The notes below the pieces were generated by a model, which had not been told where the DNA came from, searched no databases, and was given only the letters and a program-made list of their open reading frames with translations. Positions 16,704-23,104 of a stretch of DNA of 25,633 bases are shown here, one piece after another. Both the position numbers and the translations under genes were made by a program. The DNA is taken from contig JASJHH010000172.1 of NCBI GenBank assembly GCA_033791145.1, positions 1 through 25,633 of the forward strand, given 5' to 3'. Source of the stretch: JAALKW01 sp033791145 (lineage in GTDB: Bacteria > Pseudomonadota > Gammaproteobacteria > Legionellales > Legionellaceae). Each line of letters starts with the position of its first letter. Position 1 is the first letter of the stretch.

Positions 16704-16732
16704 TTGCTCCTTTTAGTGCTTTAGTATATGAT
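16704..16732 (+). promoter_or_regulatory. Promoter of the small-protein gene, copy 1
   Basis: TTGCTC (16704-16709), 17 bases, TATGAT (16727-16732). Over 37 bases from the -35 (16704-16740) it matches the promoter at 19014-19050 at about 28 positions, without gaps, and similarity continues to the start codon. The two genes therefore share a duplicated control region. Confidence 0.6.
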
Positions 16733-16767
16733 TAGTGCCCACTTTCAGTAGGGCTAGGTATTATTTT

Positions 16768-17208
16768 ATGCATCAAGTTAAAGATAAAAATTTTGTTGAA
16801 GAATCTATTAAAGAAATAACCGCTAGGCAAGAGAACAGATCTGACTCCCTTTCTCCTATATCTGAACTTGAAGCTTCGGATTTCACTGCAGATGAAGCGA
16901 AAGCAACACCTAAGAAAGAAGTTAAAGAAACGCGCACTGAGGGCTTAGGCGAACCAACTACAAAAAAATTAAATCAATCCCAGCTTAGTTTTGCGATGAA
17001 AAGTGTTTCAGCTATATTCATGCTTGCTTTGGTTAAACCCACTGCCTCAAAAGGTTTTAGAAGCAACCTTTGGGCGCTCTCTTATCTAACGGTTTTAGGT
17101 GCAAGTGCGTATAGCGCTTATACGACACCGGGCTTATTTTTTTCTGAAAGAGATACAAAACCGGAATCTCCGGGATCTAGTGATAAACCAAGTGCGGCTT
17201 ATCGCTAA
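16768..17208 (+). CDS. Small protein with acidic N-terminus and hydrophobic C-terminal half (module copy 1)
   Basis: A 146-aa protein of unknown family. The N-terminal half is charged (MHQVKDKNFVEESIKE, then SDSLSPISELEAS and a Lys/Glu-rich stretch). The second half has two hydrophobic segments (residues about 77-92 and 106-122, IFMLALVKP and WALSYLTVLGASAYSAY), then a polar tail. M-x-x-VKD and SP-I-x-ELE recur in the protein at 19077, and the upstream regions match, so the two are paralogs at least at their 5' ends. ATG 16768 is preferred to GTG 16735 because the alignment with the 19077 gene starts there and AGG lies nearby. It may be a membrane protein or secreted; not determined. Confidence 0.68.
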   Translation: MHQVKDKNFVEESIKEITARQENRSDSLSPISELEASDFTADEAKATPKKEVKETRTEGLGEPTTKKLNQSQLSFAMKSVSAIFMLALVKPTASKGFRSNLWALSYLTVLGASAYSAYTTPGLFFSERDTKPESPGSSDKPSAAYR

Positions 17209-17235
17209 TCTATCGTGTTGTGGGGTCGGGTTTGA

Positions 17236-17269
17236 TTGATACTTCTCGTGCAATACGCTACAATTGTAG
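17236..17269 (+). promoter_or_regulatory. Promoter and palindromic operator of the ParD-like/RelE-ParE pair
   Basis: TTGATA (17236-17241), 17 bases, TACAAT (17259-17264). A perfect 12-base palindrome CTACAATTGTAG (17258-17269) covers the -10, well placed for autorepression by the antitoxin, as is usual for type II systems. Confidence 0.65.
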
Positions 17270-17291
17270 TATATGACCACGGGGAGTTGTT

Positions 17292-17513
17292 ATGGGTATT
17301 CCAATTAGAATTGATGATGAAATCTATAATGATGCAAAAAAAGTAGCAAAAGCGGAATGTCGCTCAATACCAGGACAAATAGAGTTTTGGGCTAAAGTAG
17401 GTCGGTGTGCACTAGATAATCCTGATTTACCCATTGAATTTGTGAAAGAATTATTAATTTCTAAAAACTCAGATAGATCACTGGCTGAGCCTTTTCATTT
17501 TGATGAGGAGTGA
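17292..17513 (+). CDS. ParD-like antitoxin
   Basis: A 73-aa protein beginning MGIPIRIDDEIYNDAKKVAK, followed by ECRSIPGQIEFWAKVGRCALDNPDLPIEF. This is the recognisable pattern of the ParD_like antitoxin family (formerly DUF3423), with an N-terminal ribbon-helix-helix for DNA binding and a C-terminal tail (LAEPFHFDEE) likely to wrap the toxin. GGGGAG lies six bases before the ATG. The stop is followed after one base by the toxin ATG, with the toxin's ribosome site GAGGAG inside the last codons, so translation is coupled. A palindrome over the -10 suggests self-regulation. Confidence 0.9.
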   Translation: MGIPIRIDDEIYNDAKKVAKAECRSIPGQIEFWAKVGRCALDNPDLPIEFVKELLISKNSDRSLAEPFHFDEE

Positions 17514-17514
17514 T

Positions 17515-17796
17515 ATGGGAATTAAGGCTGTTTCTGTTCATCAAATGCCAGCTTTTAAAAAAGCCTATAAAAAGCTTCATAAAACACATCGACAAATAGT
17601 AGATAAAGCCATTAAAGAAATTATTGTTAATTCAATGATTGGAAAACAAAAAAAAGGTGATTTAGCTGGTGTTTATGTTTATAAATTTAAAATAAACAAA
17701 CAAGAATTATTATTAGCTTATGAATGGATCCCAGAAGAAAGAATGCTATTAGGTCTTGGAATGCATGAAAATTTCTATCGTGATTTTAAAAAATAG
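17515..17796 (+). CDS. RelE/ParE-family toxin
   Basis: A 93-aa basic protein, MGIKAVSVHQMPAFKKAYKKL, then GDLAGVYVYKFKINKQELLLAYEW and a C-terminal LLGLGMHENFYRDFKK. The alternation of helices followed by a beta-sheet with KFKI..QELLLAY is typical of the RelE/ParE fold. Partnership with a ParD-like antitoxin directly upstream supports a toxin. Whether it cuts mRNA or poisons gyrase cannot be decided here. ATG 17515 is preferred over in-frame ATG 17503 because GAGGAG (17505-17510) precedes it. An 11-bp hairpin follows the stop. Confidence 0.87.
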   Translation: MGIKAVSVHQMPAFKKAYKKLHKTHRQIVDKAIKEIIVNSMIGKQKKGDLAGVYVYKFKINKQELLLAYEWIPEERMLLGLGMHENFYRDFKK

Positions 17797-17800
17797 AAAG

Positions 17801-17834
17801 CTTACGCACTGAAGCTGTCATGCCAGTGCGTAAG
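17801..17834. repeat. 11-bp hairpin repeat, possible terminator of the toxin gene
   Basis: CTTACGCACTG (17801-17811) pairs perfectly with CAGTGCGTAAG (17824-17834) around a 12-base loop. On the minus strand it is followed by a T-rich stretch, so it could end a minus-strand transcript; on the plus strand no T run follows. Fifteen bases at 17826-17840 recur in inverted orientation at 25514-25528, so it is also a dispersed repeat. Confidence 0.65.
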
Positions 17835-17955
17835 GTGAGTGTTTACAAATCTGCTTAAGCGTAGAAAAACGAATTGCTTTGGCTTTACCTGTTTTTAAAA
17901 TCGATAAGTTTTGAAGGGTAATCCCTATTTTTTCAGCCAAATCTTGTAACTTCAT
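17818..17955 (-). pseudogene. Truncated YozG-like XRE transcriptional regulator
   Basis: A 45-codon minus-strand frame: MKLQDLAEKIGITLQNLSIL, then KTGKAKAIRFSTLKQICK, which is the helix-turn-helix of the small YozG-like Cro/C1 regulators. Those proteins normally continue with about 15 more residues (ALDCQPGDIL-like) and start about 12-15 residues earlier. Here the C-terminus becomes HSPYALA and stops, exactly where the hairpin repeat begins. The upstream frame stays open but no longer resembles the family. It is most likely a remnant cut by the repeat; a short functional protein is possible but less likely. Confidence 0.65.
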
Positions 17956-17985
17956 TATCAAGACGACTGCCTTCCGATAGGCTGA

Positions 17986-18015
17986 TTGACTTGATATATC
18001 TCTAAGTGCTAAAAT
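17986..18015 (+). promoter_or_regulatory. Candidate promoter for the 307-aa gene
   Basis: TTGACT (17986-17991), 18 bases, TAAAAT (18010-18015), about 40 bases before the ATG at 18056. Confidence 0.5.
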
Positions 18016-18055
18016 AAAGCGCTATTTTGTTGTGCGATTTTAAGAGGTTTATATC

Positions 18056-18979
18056 ATGAGGTTCGATTCCGAATTAAAAAGAAGCCACCATCCCTTGGTT
18101 TATTTAATACCATCTGATGTATGGCATAAGGATTTTTATGGTGAGATTAAAGATTATCAAATCAGATTGATGTTAGCAGTTCCAGAATTCGAGAATCTAG
18201 AGCAGCTGATACCAGATAATTTAACCCCTCAAGATCAATATACGACTTGGTTTGCGATTGCTTATGGTCATCGAGCGATGAAAGCGGATGAGTTATTCGG
18301 TTTTTTTACGAAGCTTGATATAGCACGCGATAAACAATTATTACTTACGCTCGTATTTGGAAACAAAGCGCTGCTTCAGCACTTTTTTGATGATTATAAA
18401 AATGAGTCTCATATCATTCAGGATATGATTGAAGCAAATGATTATGCGCTTGTTTTTGAGGCAGCTCAATATGGACATGGTGAGCTGTTTAATCAGCTTG
18501 CTATGCTTCTAGAAAGCAACAAAAAACAAGCGATGCTGGATGCCTGTGCTTATCGAGTTTTTAGTATAGCTTGCTGGTTTATACCACATGAAATTAAGAA
18601 ACTTCAAAATAATCAATTAACCTTCCAGCAAGACAATCCTGAAGAAGAATTTGATCTAAAAACAAAAGAAGAAGCAGAGCTTTATCTTTGTATGGTTAGA
18701 CATATGATTCAGAAGAATCCTGAAACGATAGAAGAAGATATGGATTTTTTAATCAGCATTCAATCTATCGGAGCGCTAGTGACTGCTAAGTCGAATGAGT
18801 TGCTTAAGTTAGCTGTTCGTCATAAGAATGATGTTGCCAAGGATATTTTACTTCAAATACCCGAGGTTCGTGCACTTCAGGTCCAAGAGAGAACACATAT
18901 TTTTAGTGGATTTTTTAATAGAAACGCACTGGCAAAGACTCACCCAGAAGAGAGAAAGGCTTCAAGCCTTCATACCTGA
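18056..18979 (+). CDS. Helical-repeat (ankyrin-like) protein, module copy 1
   Basis: A 307-aa protein with no recognised family, largely helical, Leu-rich and acidic. It is paralogous to the second half of the 19410-20909 protein. Matching parts include QDMIEANDYALVFEAAQYGH with MIEEFEYHALLEAVRNGK; LYLCMVRHMIQKNPETIEE with LYFYILKYLIHKNSETLEE; SIGALV...SNELLKLA with SIKALL...PNELFELA; and the C-terminal end FSGFFNR...HPEERKASSL with TCGFFSD...HPQNKTSTL. It lacks the J-domain and the two clearest ankyrin-like repeats. AAGAGG lies eight bases before the ATG. No membrane helix or signal peptide is visible. An effector-like role is inferred only from style. Confidence 0.78.
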   Translation: MRFDSELKRSHHPLVYLIPSDVWHKDFYGEIKDYQIRLMLAVPEFENLEQLIPDNLTPQDQYTTWFAIAYGHRAMKADELFGFFTKLDIARDKQLLLTLVFGNKALLQHFFDDYKNESHIIQDMIEANDYALVFEAAQYGHGELFNQLAMLLESNKKQAMLDACAYRVFSIACWFIPHEIKKLQNNQLTFQQDNPEEEFDLKTKEEAELYLCMVRHMIQKNPETIEEDMDFLISIQSIGALVTAKSNELLKLAVRHKNDVAKDILLQIPEVRALQVQERTHIFSGFFNRNALAKTHPEERKASSLHT

Positions 18980-19013
18980 TGATTCCCTCGAAACAAGGGT
19001 TTTATTGATTAGT

Positions 19014-19042
19014 TTGATCTTTTTTTTGCTTCAGTATAAAAT
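19014..19042 (+). promoter_or_regulatory. Promoter of the small-protein gene, copy 2
   Basis: TTGATC (19014-19019), 17 bases, TAAAAT (19037-19042). It aligns gap-free with the promoter at 16704-16732 and both continue into GTGCCC. The shared segment runs on, with small gaps, to the start codon and the following GTTAAAGAT. Confidence 0.6.
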
Positions 19043-19076
19043 ATGTGCCCATATCATGTGAGTGTTAGATATATTT

Positions 19077-19382
19077 ATGCCAGTTAAAGATGATTCAAAA
19101 GATGATTCAGACGAAAGGTCTGCAAGTTGTTCCCCTATACTTGAGCTTGAAGAAGAAGATAATCTTGATACATTAGAAGAAATGCATCAAGAAGATATGC
19201 GCCGAAAAGAAGCTAGAAGAGAGCGTCGTGAAGAACACAGAAAAGATACCTTAGGATCAGAGTCAATCCTATACCATGGCCTTTATGGTACTTATCGAGT
19301 ATCTGATTTATTGTTTAGTGCAAAAAATACAAAAACGAAATCTGATAATCAGCATGGTGTAAACTATCAGCCAACAAGGTAG
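19077..19382 (+). CDS. Small highly charged protein (module copy 2)
   Basis: A 101-aa protein starting MPVKDDSKDDSDERSASCSP, then ILELEEEDNLDTLEEM and a strongly basic/acidic helix (MRRKEARRERREEHRK), then GLYGTYRVSDLLF and a polar tail. M-x-VKD and SP-I-x-ELE are shared with the protein at 16768, but the hydrophobic segments of that paralog are missing. Unknown function. ATG 19077 is preferred over GTG 19062 because it aligns with the start of the 16768 gene. Several stop codons follow in the same frame before the J-domain gene 27 bases downstream, so it is not fused to it. Confidence 0.62.
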   Translation: MPVKDDSKDDSDERSASCSPILELEEEDNLDTLEEMHQEDMRRKEARRERREEHRKDTLGSESILYHGLYGTYRVSDLLFSAKNTKTKSDNQHGVNYQPTR

Positions 19383-19383
19383 T

Positions 19384-19411
19384 AGGGCGCATTCTAATAA
19401 GCCTTTTTTTT
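19384..19411 (+). terminator. Weak intrinsic terminator after the small gene
   Basis: AGGGC (19384-19388) pairs with GCCTT (19401-19405), one G-T wobble, 12-base loop, and the 3' arm runs into eight T (19404-19411). The stem is short. If real, it would cut off the J-domain gene from the promoter upstream. Confidence 0.35.
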
Positions 19412-20909
19412 GAGACTTTTTCTGCCTGTTACGTTAAAGCCTGAAGATAAAATATTAATTTTGACCGATCCTAATTTGATTGATTGTACAGACGCTTTTA
19501 AAACCTTGGGTATATCTATTGAAGGTATATCTAGCATCGAGTGGGGAGTTTTTAAGCGTGCTGCAAACAAAGTACGATTGAAAGCACATCCAGATAAAGG
19601 TGGCGATCCAGAGGATTTTCGTAAGATACAATAAGAATTTGAATTAATTTACACGACAGCAGTGCTTGCTACTCCTGCTACTCCTGCTACTTCTGAGCAG
19701 ACTACCAATTATGAATCCTGGATAAACAAAGTAATAAGAGAAACGAATGCAGCGCGAAAAATAATAGAAGATAACGAAAAAAAAGAAGCTGCGTGTCTGG
19801 AGCATGTACGTAATCACCCGATGATGTCAGTGCATGAACTATTTAAATTATTTGAGCATTATAAGCTTAATTTGAAAGGCCAATTTTTTGTTACTGTACA
19901 GTGTCAACGTGACGATTTATTACAGTCTCTACTTGAGAAAAATAATACTAATGTTGAAGCCATGTCTTCCGCGTTTCAATGGGCCGCTGGAAATGGACGT
20001 CTTACAACACTAAACTGCTTTAAAGAAGGTGTTTCAGCGCAAACATTAGGGCTACTGATTGATTCAGATGGTTATGTCGCGTTCCAATGGGCAGCGGCGA
20101 CAGGAGAATTAGATGTATTGAAGTACCTTGCTGAACTTCAACCAGAGAAGTGCCAAACAATGATTGAAGAATTTGAGTATCATGCGCTTTTGGAAGCGGT
20201 TCGGAATGGCAAGGTAGGTGCTTTTTTGTGGATGATAGACGCTTTAACCAATGATAGTAAAAAAGAAATGATTGAAGAGGAGGGGTTTAATTTTTTCCAT
20301 ATCGCTCATGGGCAAAAAGATTGGGATATGGCAGCATTCTTTATCACTTATCCTGCTGTGTTTGTTGAGGTTTTGAAGCGTGAATACAAGTATAGATCGT
20401 ATCTAGATGACTTTATTAAAAACCAGCTGATTCAACTTCGAGAGGGTATAAAAGCTTGTGAAGAAGCCCATCCAGGAGCAACGCCCGATCTTCTAAATAA
20501 ATCAGCAGCATCGCTTTATTTTTATATTTTGAAGTATCTTATTCATAAAAATTCAGAGACACTTGAGGAGGCGATACGTTTATTTAAGCGTTTTCCTTCG
20601 ATAAAAGCATTGTTACATACTGAAGTAACGACTGGTAAGCCCAATGAATTATTTGAACTCGCTTGGGATAAAAATAATCAACGCGTGCTTTTACTTTTAC
20701 TTGAAGTCTATGAGATTCGAAAACTTGCAGAAAAAGATCATGGCGCTGCGTTAGGAGAAGTGTATGCGACTTATGCTTTGAGTGATGCTGAAACAGCAAC
20801 ACAAAGTAAGTCGTGTTTTAGTTGGCTGACGTGCGGCTTTTTTTCTGATACGAATAAAAAAATTCATCCTCAAAATAAGACTTCAACGCTTCAGCAAAGC
20901 GCGCCTTAA
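19410..20909 (+). pseudogene. J-domain plus ankyrin-like repeat protein interrupted by an in-frame TAA
   Basis: One reading frame of about 500 codons, broken only by TAA at 19632-19634. Before the stop: DAFKTLGISIEG, then a helix KRAANKVRLKA and HPDKGGDPEDFRKIQ, the J-domain core with its HPD motif, which stimulates Hsp70 ATPase. After the stop the same frame continues EFELIYT, completing the J-domain's third helix, then a PAT-rich linker, a helical region, two ankyrin-like repeats (AFQWAAGNGRLTTLNCF and AFQWAAATGELDVLKYL) and a C-terminal half homologous to the 307-aa protein. The only start for the first part is TTG 19410 without a ribosome site; GTG 19662 after the stop also lacks one. Probably a recent nonsense mutation; an error in the sequence or readthrough would make it intact. 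Confidence 0.68.
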
Positions 20910-20915
20910 GGCGCG
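20900..20915. terminator. 16-bp palindrome carrying both convergent stop codons
   Basis: CGCGCCTTAAGGCGCG is a perfect palindrome. Its central TTAA supplies the TAA of the J-domain gene on the plus strand and of hipA on the minus strand. It can form a six-pair GC-rich hairpin, possibly a two-way terminator, although T-runs on either side are weak. Confidence 0.5.
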
Positions 20916-22237
20916 TTGTTTGCGTGCGCTTTTTGTTTCAGCTTCGTTTTTACAAATTGCATGCCCTGAAAAATAGGATCAGACACGCCTTTTGGAAAGT
21001 TCAGTGGCAAGTTAGCAGATACTTGGTTTATAACCGCATCAACACGTGCGAGCATGTCATCTAAAATAGCCTCTGCGCGATCAACTGAATAGTTTATAGA
21101 TTTAGCGGTTTCTAAAAAGTGCTGGCGTTTAACTTGATGCCAATGCGTGCTGGTTGTTTTACTGTGCAGTGGCATGGCCATGGTAATATCTTCGGATTTT
21201 TGGGTGTTTTTTGCCATGAGTGGATAGCTTGATGAAATATCATAAAGCGGGGTGAGTTGGTACTTGCCTTCAGGCTTTATAAACACACTAAAATTTTTGG
21301 CATGGCCGTCGGTTGCTGCGAGTAACCAAAACAAAATTTGTGAGCAGTAAAACACATCCCTATCATGAATAGGATTGGCAGAGCCCAGTAAAAAACGCAT
21401 GATGTTTTTTATACCAGGCCCACCGTTTTTTGTATGCTTCAAATCAGGTGAAACACCAAGTGCTTGACAAATCGTTTCTTTGGGCAGGCGCATGAGCCAG
21501 CTTTTATCTTCAGAATATTGCCGGTCAAAGCGTTTAATGGCGAGCGCTTGTACGTCTTCAAAATGCAGTAAATGTGATTTTGTAACCGGTAGGCCAAAAG
21601 CTTCAGTGATTTTTAAGCACAGCCATTCGTTTTCGAGCTGATGTGGTGAGGTTGTATCCGCTAACTTTAAAATATGGCTGGTTGGGGTTTTATCGCGTGG
21701 TCTTGCCCAGGTATCCTTGTGATATAAAAAAGCAGCTTTGTCTTGTGAGCCGGGTAGGGTATGACAAAACGTATCAAGCCCTGCAGCAAGGCCTAAAGGA
21801 TATTTTTTGGTGTTACGTAGGCGCTTTGCAATATCGGTGTCAGTGAGTCTTTCATATCGTATTTTTGGATTAAAAACAGGAATGCGGCCCGGAATAATTT
21901 GTAGTGCACCGATACATTCTCTGCCAATAGCAGTGAGTAAATCAAAGCTATGATTACTTTTAATTTTAAACTGCGCTTGAATACGAGATTTGATTTTTGC
22001 ATCATCAGGCAATAAATTATCAAAAAAATGCTGCACAACAGGGGTTTTAAAAGGCTTATTGAGTAAAGGCAGCGAGAGGGATATGGGCCTTGCTCCAGGT
22101 GTTTCAAGCCATGTGGTTGTATACGTAAAGCTGAGCTTATCAACACTGTTTTTTTTAAGCACGCCAACAGGGCGGCCGTTCATTAAAATATTGAGGCTTT
22201 GGCGTGTGTTTTTTTGCGTTACCATTCTTCGTTCCAT
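20906..22237 (-). CDS. hipA: HipA-type serine/threonine kinase toxin
   Basis: A 443-aa protein close to E. coli HipA in length and order of motifs: NILMNGRPVGVL, ARPISLSLPLL, FFDNLLPDDAKIKSRI, IGRECIGALQIIP, ALAIKRFDRQ, LPKETICQALG, GGPGIKNIMRFLLGS, then the catalytic ATDGHAKNFSVF (Asp near 310) and LTPLYDISS (metal-binding Asp near 333). In E. coli it phosphorylates glutamyl-tRNA synthetase and induces persistence. The flexible loop that holds Ser150 in E. coli reads CHTLPGSQDKAAF here, with Thr at the serine position. The start overlaps the end of hipB; ATG 22225 is an alternative with a slightly better ribosome site. Confidence 0.94.
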   Translation of the reverse strand: MERRMVTQKNTRQSLNILMNGRPVGVLKKNSVDKLSFTYTTTWLETPGARPISLSLPLLNKPFKTPVVQHFFDNLLPDDAKIKSRIQAQFKIKSNHSFDLLTAIGRECIGALQIIPGRIPVFNPKIRYERLTDTDIAKRLRNTKKYPLGLAAGLDTFCHTLPGSQDKAAFLYHKDTWARPRDKTPTSHILKLADTTSPHQLENEWLCLKITEAFGLPVTKSHLLHFEDVQALAIKRFDRQYSEDKSWLMRLPKETICQALGVSPDLKHTKNGGPGIKNIMRFLLGSANPIHDRDVFYCSQILFWLLAATDGHAKNFSVFIKPEGKYQLTPLYDISSSYPLMAKNTQKSEDITMAMPLHSKTTSTHWHQVKRQHFLETAKSINYSVDRAEAILDDMLARVDAVINQVSANLPLNFPKGVSDPIFQGMQFVKTKLKQKAHANNAP

Positions 22238-22470
22238 TGAGAGGCTTTAGGGGTTTTTTCGTTTTTGTTCAAGACAGTTATATCTAATTTAACGGCAGAT
22301 AAAATTCTAAATAGCGTATCTAATTTAGTGCCTTCAGGTCTTTTTTCAAATTCTGAAATGGTTTGCTGTTTAAGACCAACTAATTTACCAACGGCAGCTT
22401 GGCTGAGTTTTAAGTTTTTTCTGCGATTTGCGATGAGCAGTGCAAGCTCTTTAGGTGAGCAAGTGAACAT
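22219..22470 (-). CDS. hipB: HipB-type XRE antitoxin
   Basis: An 83-aa Cro/C1-type DNA-binding protein that in E. coli binds HipA and represses the operon. The helix-turn-helix reads LSQAAVGKLVGLKQQTISEF, preceded by LALLIANRRKNLK and followed by EKRPEGTKLDTLFRILSAVKLDITVL. The C-terminal tail ends in QWNEEW; E. coli HipB likewise ends in a short tail closing with a Trp. Its stop codon lies inside the hipA start region (overlap of 19 or 7 bases), so translation is coupled. The ribosome site is weak. No TATCC-type HipB operator was recognised upstream. Confidence 0.93.
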   Translation of the reverse strand: MFTCSPKELALLIANRRKNLKLSQAAVGKLVGLKQQTISEFEKRPEGTKLDTLFRILSAVKLDITVLNKNEKTPKASQWNEEW

Positions 22471-22534
22471 AATTATGAGCTTTTTTAATTAACTGATATG
22501 CTCCACCATAACGGTTCTACTGAGTGAAATCTAG

Positions 22535-23104
22535 ATGTTACAGGTTACAAGGCTTACATTTGATTATTCGGATAAATTATTATTACAAAATGTAAGTTTT
22601 TTGATTGAAGCTGGCACAGTTTTACATGTAAAAGGTAAAAACGGCGTTGGTAAAACAACGTTACTCAAATTATTAGCAGGGCTTTTGCATCCTATTGAAG
22701 GTGAAATTCATTATGACGGCGAGCTCTGTTACGTGGGGCATCAAAATGGTGTGAATACGTCTCTTACACCCGATGAACATCTGCGTTTTGATTTAGGTGT
22801 TACAGAAAAAAAATTAATCACTCAAACACTCACGCGTTTAAATTTAAACACCGTACCTGACATGCCTTGTGGTTTATTGTCAGCAGGTCAAAAAAGGCGG
22901 ATGGGCTTATTAAGATTATTAGTCACAGAGGCTAAATTATGGCTTTTAGATGAGCCATTGGTTGGGCTTGATGAAGCGAGCATTCATATACTTGGGAAAT
23001 TAATAAACGCGCATTTAAAACAACACGGCAGTGTGATACTCACGTCTCATCAAGCGTTAAGTTTTGATTTAGATGCAGCCGTGCTTCGAGAGCTGGTTTT
23101 ATGA
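22535..23104 (+). CDS. ccmA: Cytochrome c biogenesis heme exporter ATPase CcmA
   Basis: A 189-aa ABC ATPase of the CcmABCD complex that releases heme-loaded CcmE in system I cytochrome c maturation. Walker A GKNGVGKTTLLKLLAG lies near residue 35, the ABC signature LSAGQKRRMGLLRL near 115, and Walker B LWLLDEPLVGLD near 135, with switch His in ILTSHQ. Its small size is normal for CcmA. The stop overlaps the ccmB start as ATGA at 23101-23104, so translation is coupled. It is divergent from hipBA. Confidence 0.95.
   Translation: MLQVTRLTFDYSDKLLLQNVSFLIEAGTVLHVKGKNGVGKTTLLKLLAGLLHPIEGEIHYDGELCYVGHQNGVNTSLTPDEHLRFDLGVTEKKLITQTLTRLNLNTVPDMPCGLLSAGQKRRMGLLRLLVTEAKLWLLDEPLVGLDEASIHILGKLINAHLKQHGSVILTSHQALSFDLDAAVLRELVL

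Noticed and set aside
18828..19061. Plus-strand ORF overlapping the end of the 307-aa gene
   Set aside because: Same DNA read one frame on; the 307-aa frame is supported by homology with the J-domain protein up to its last residues.
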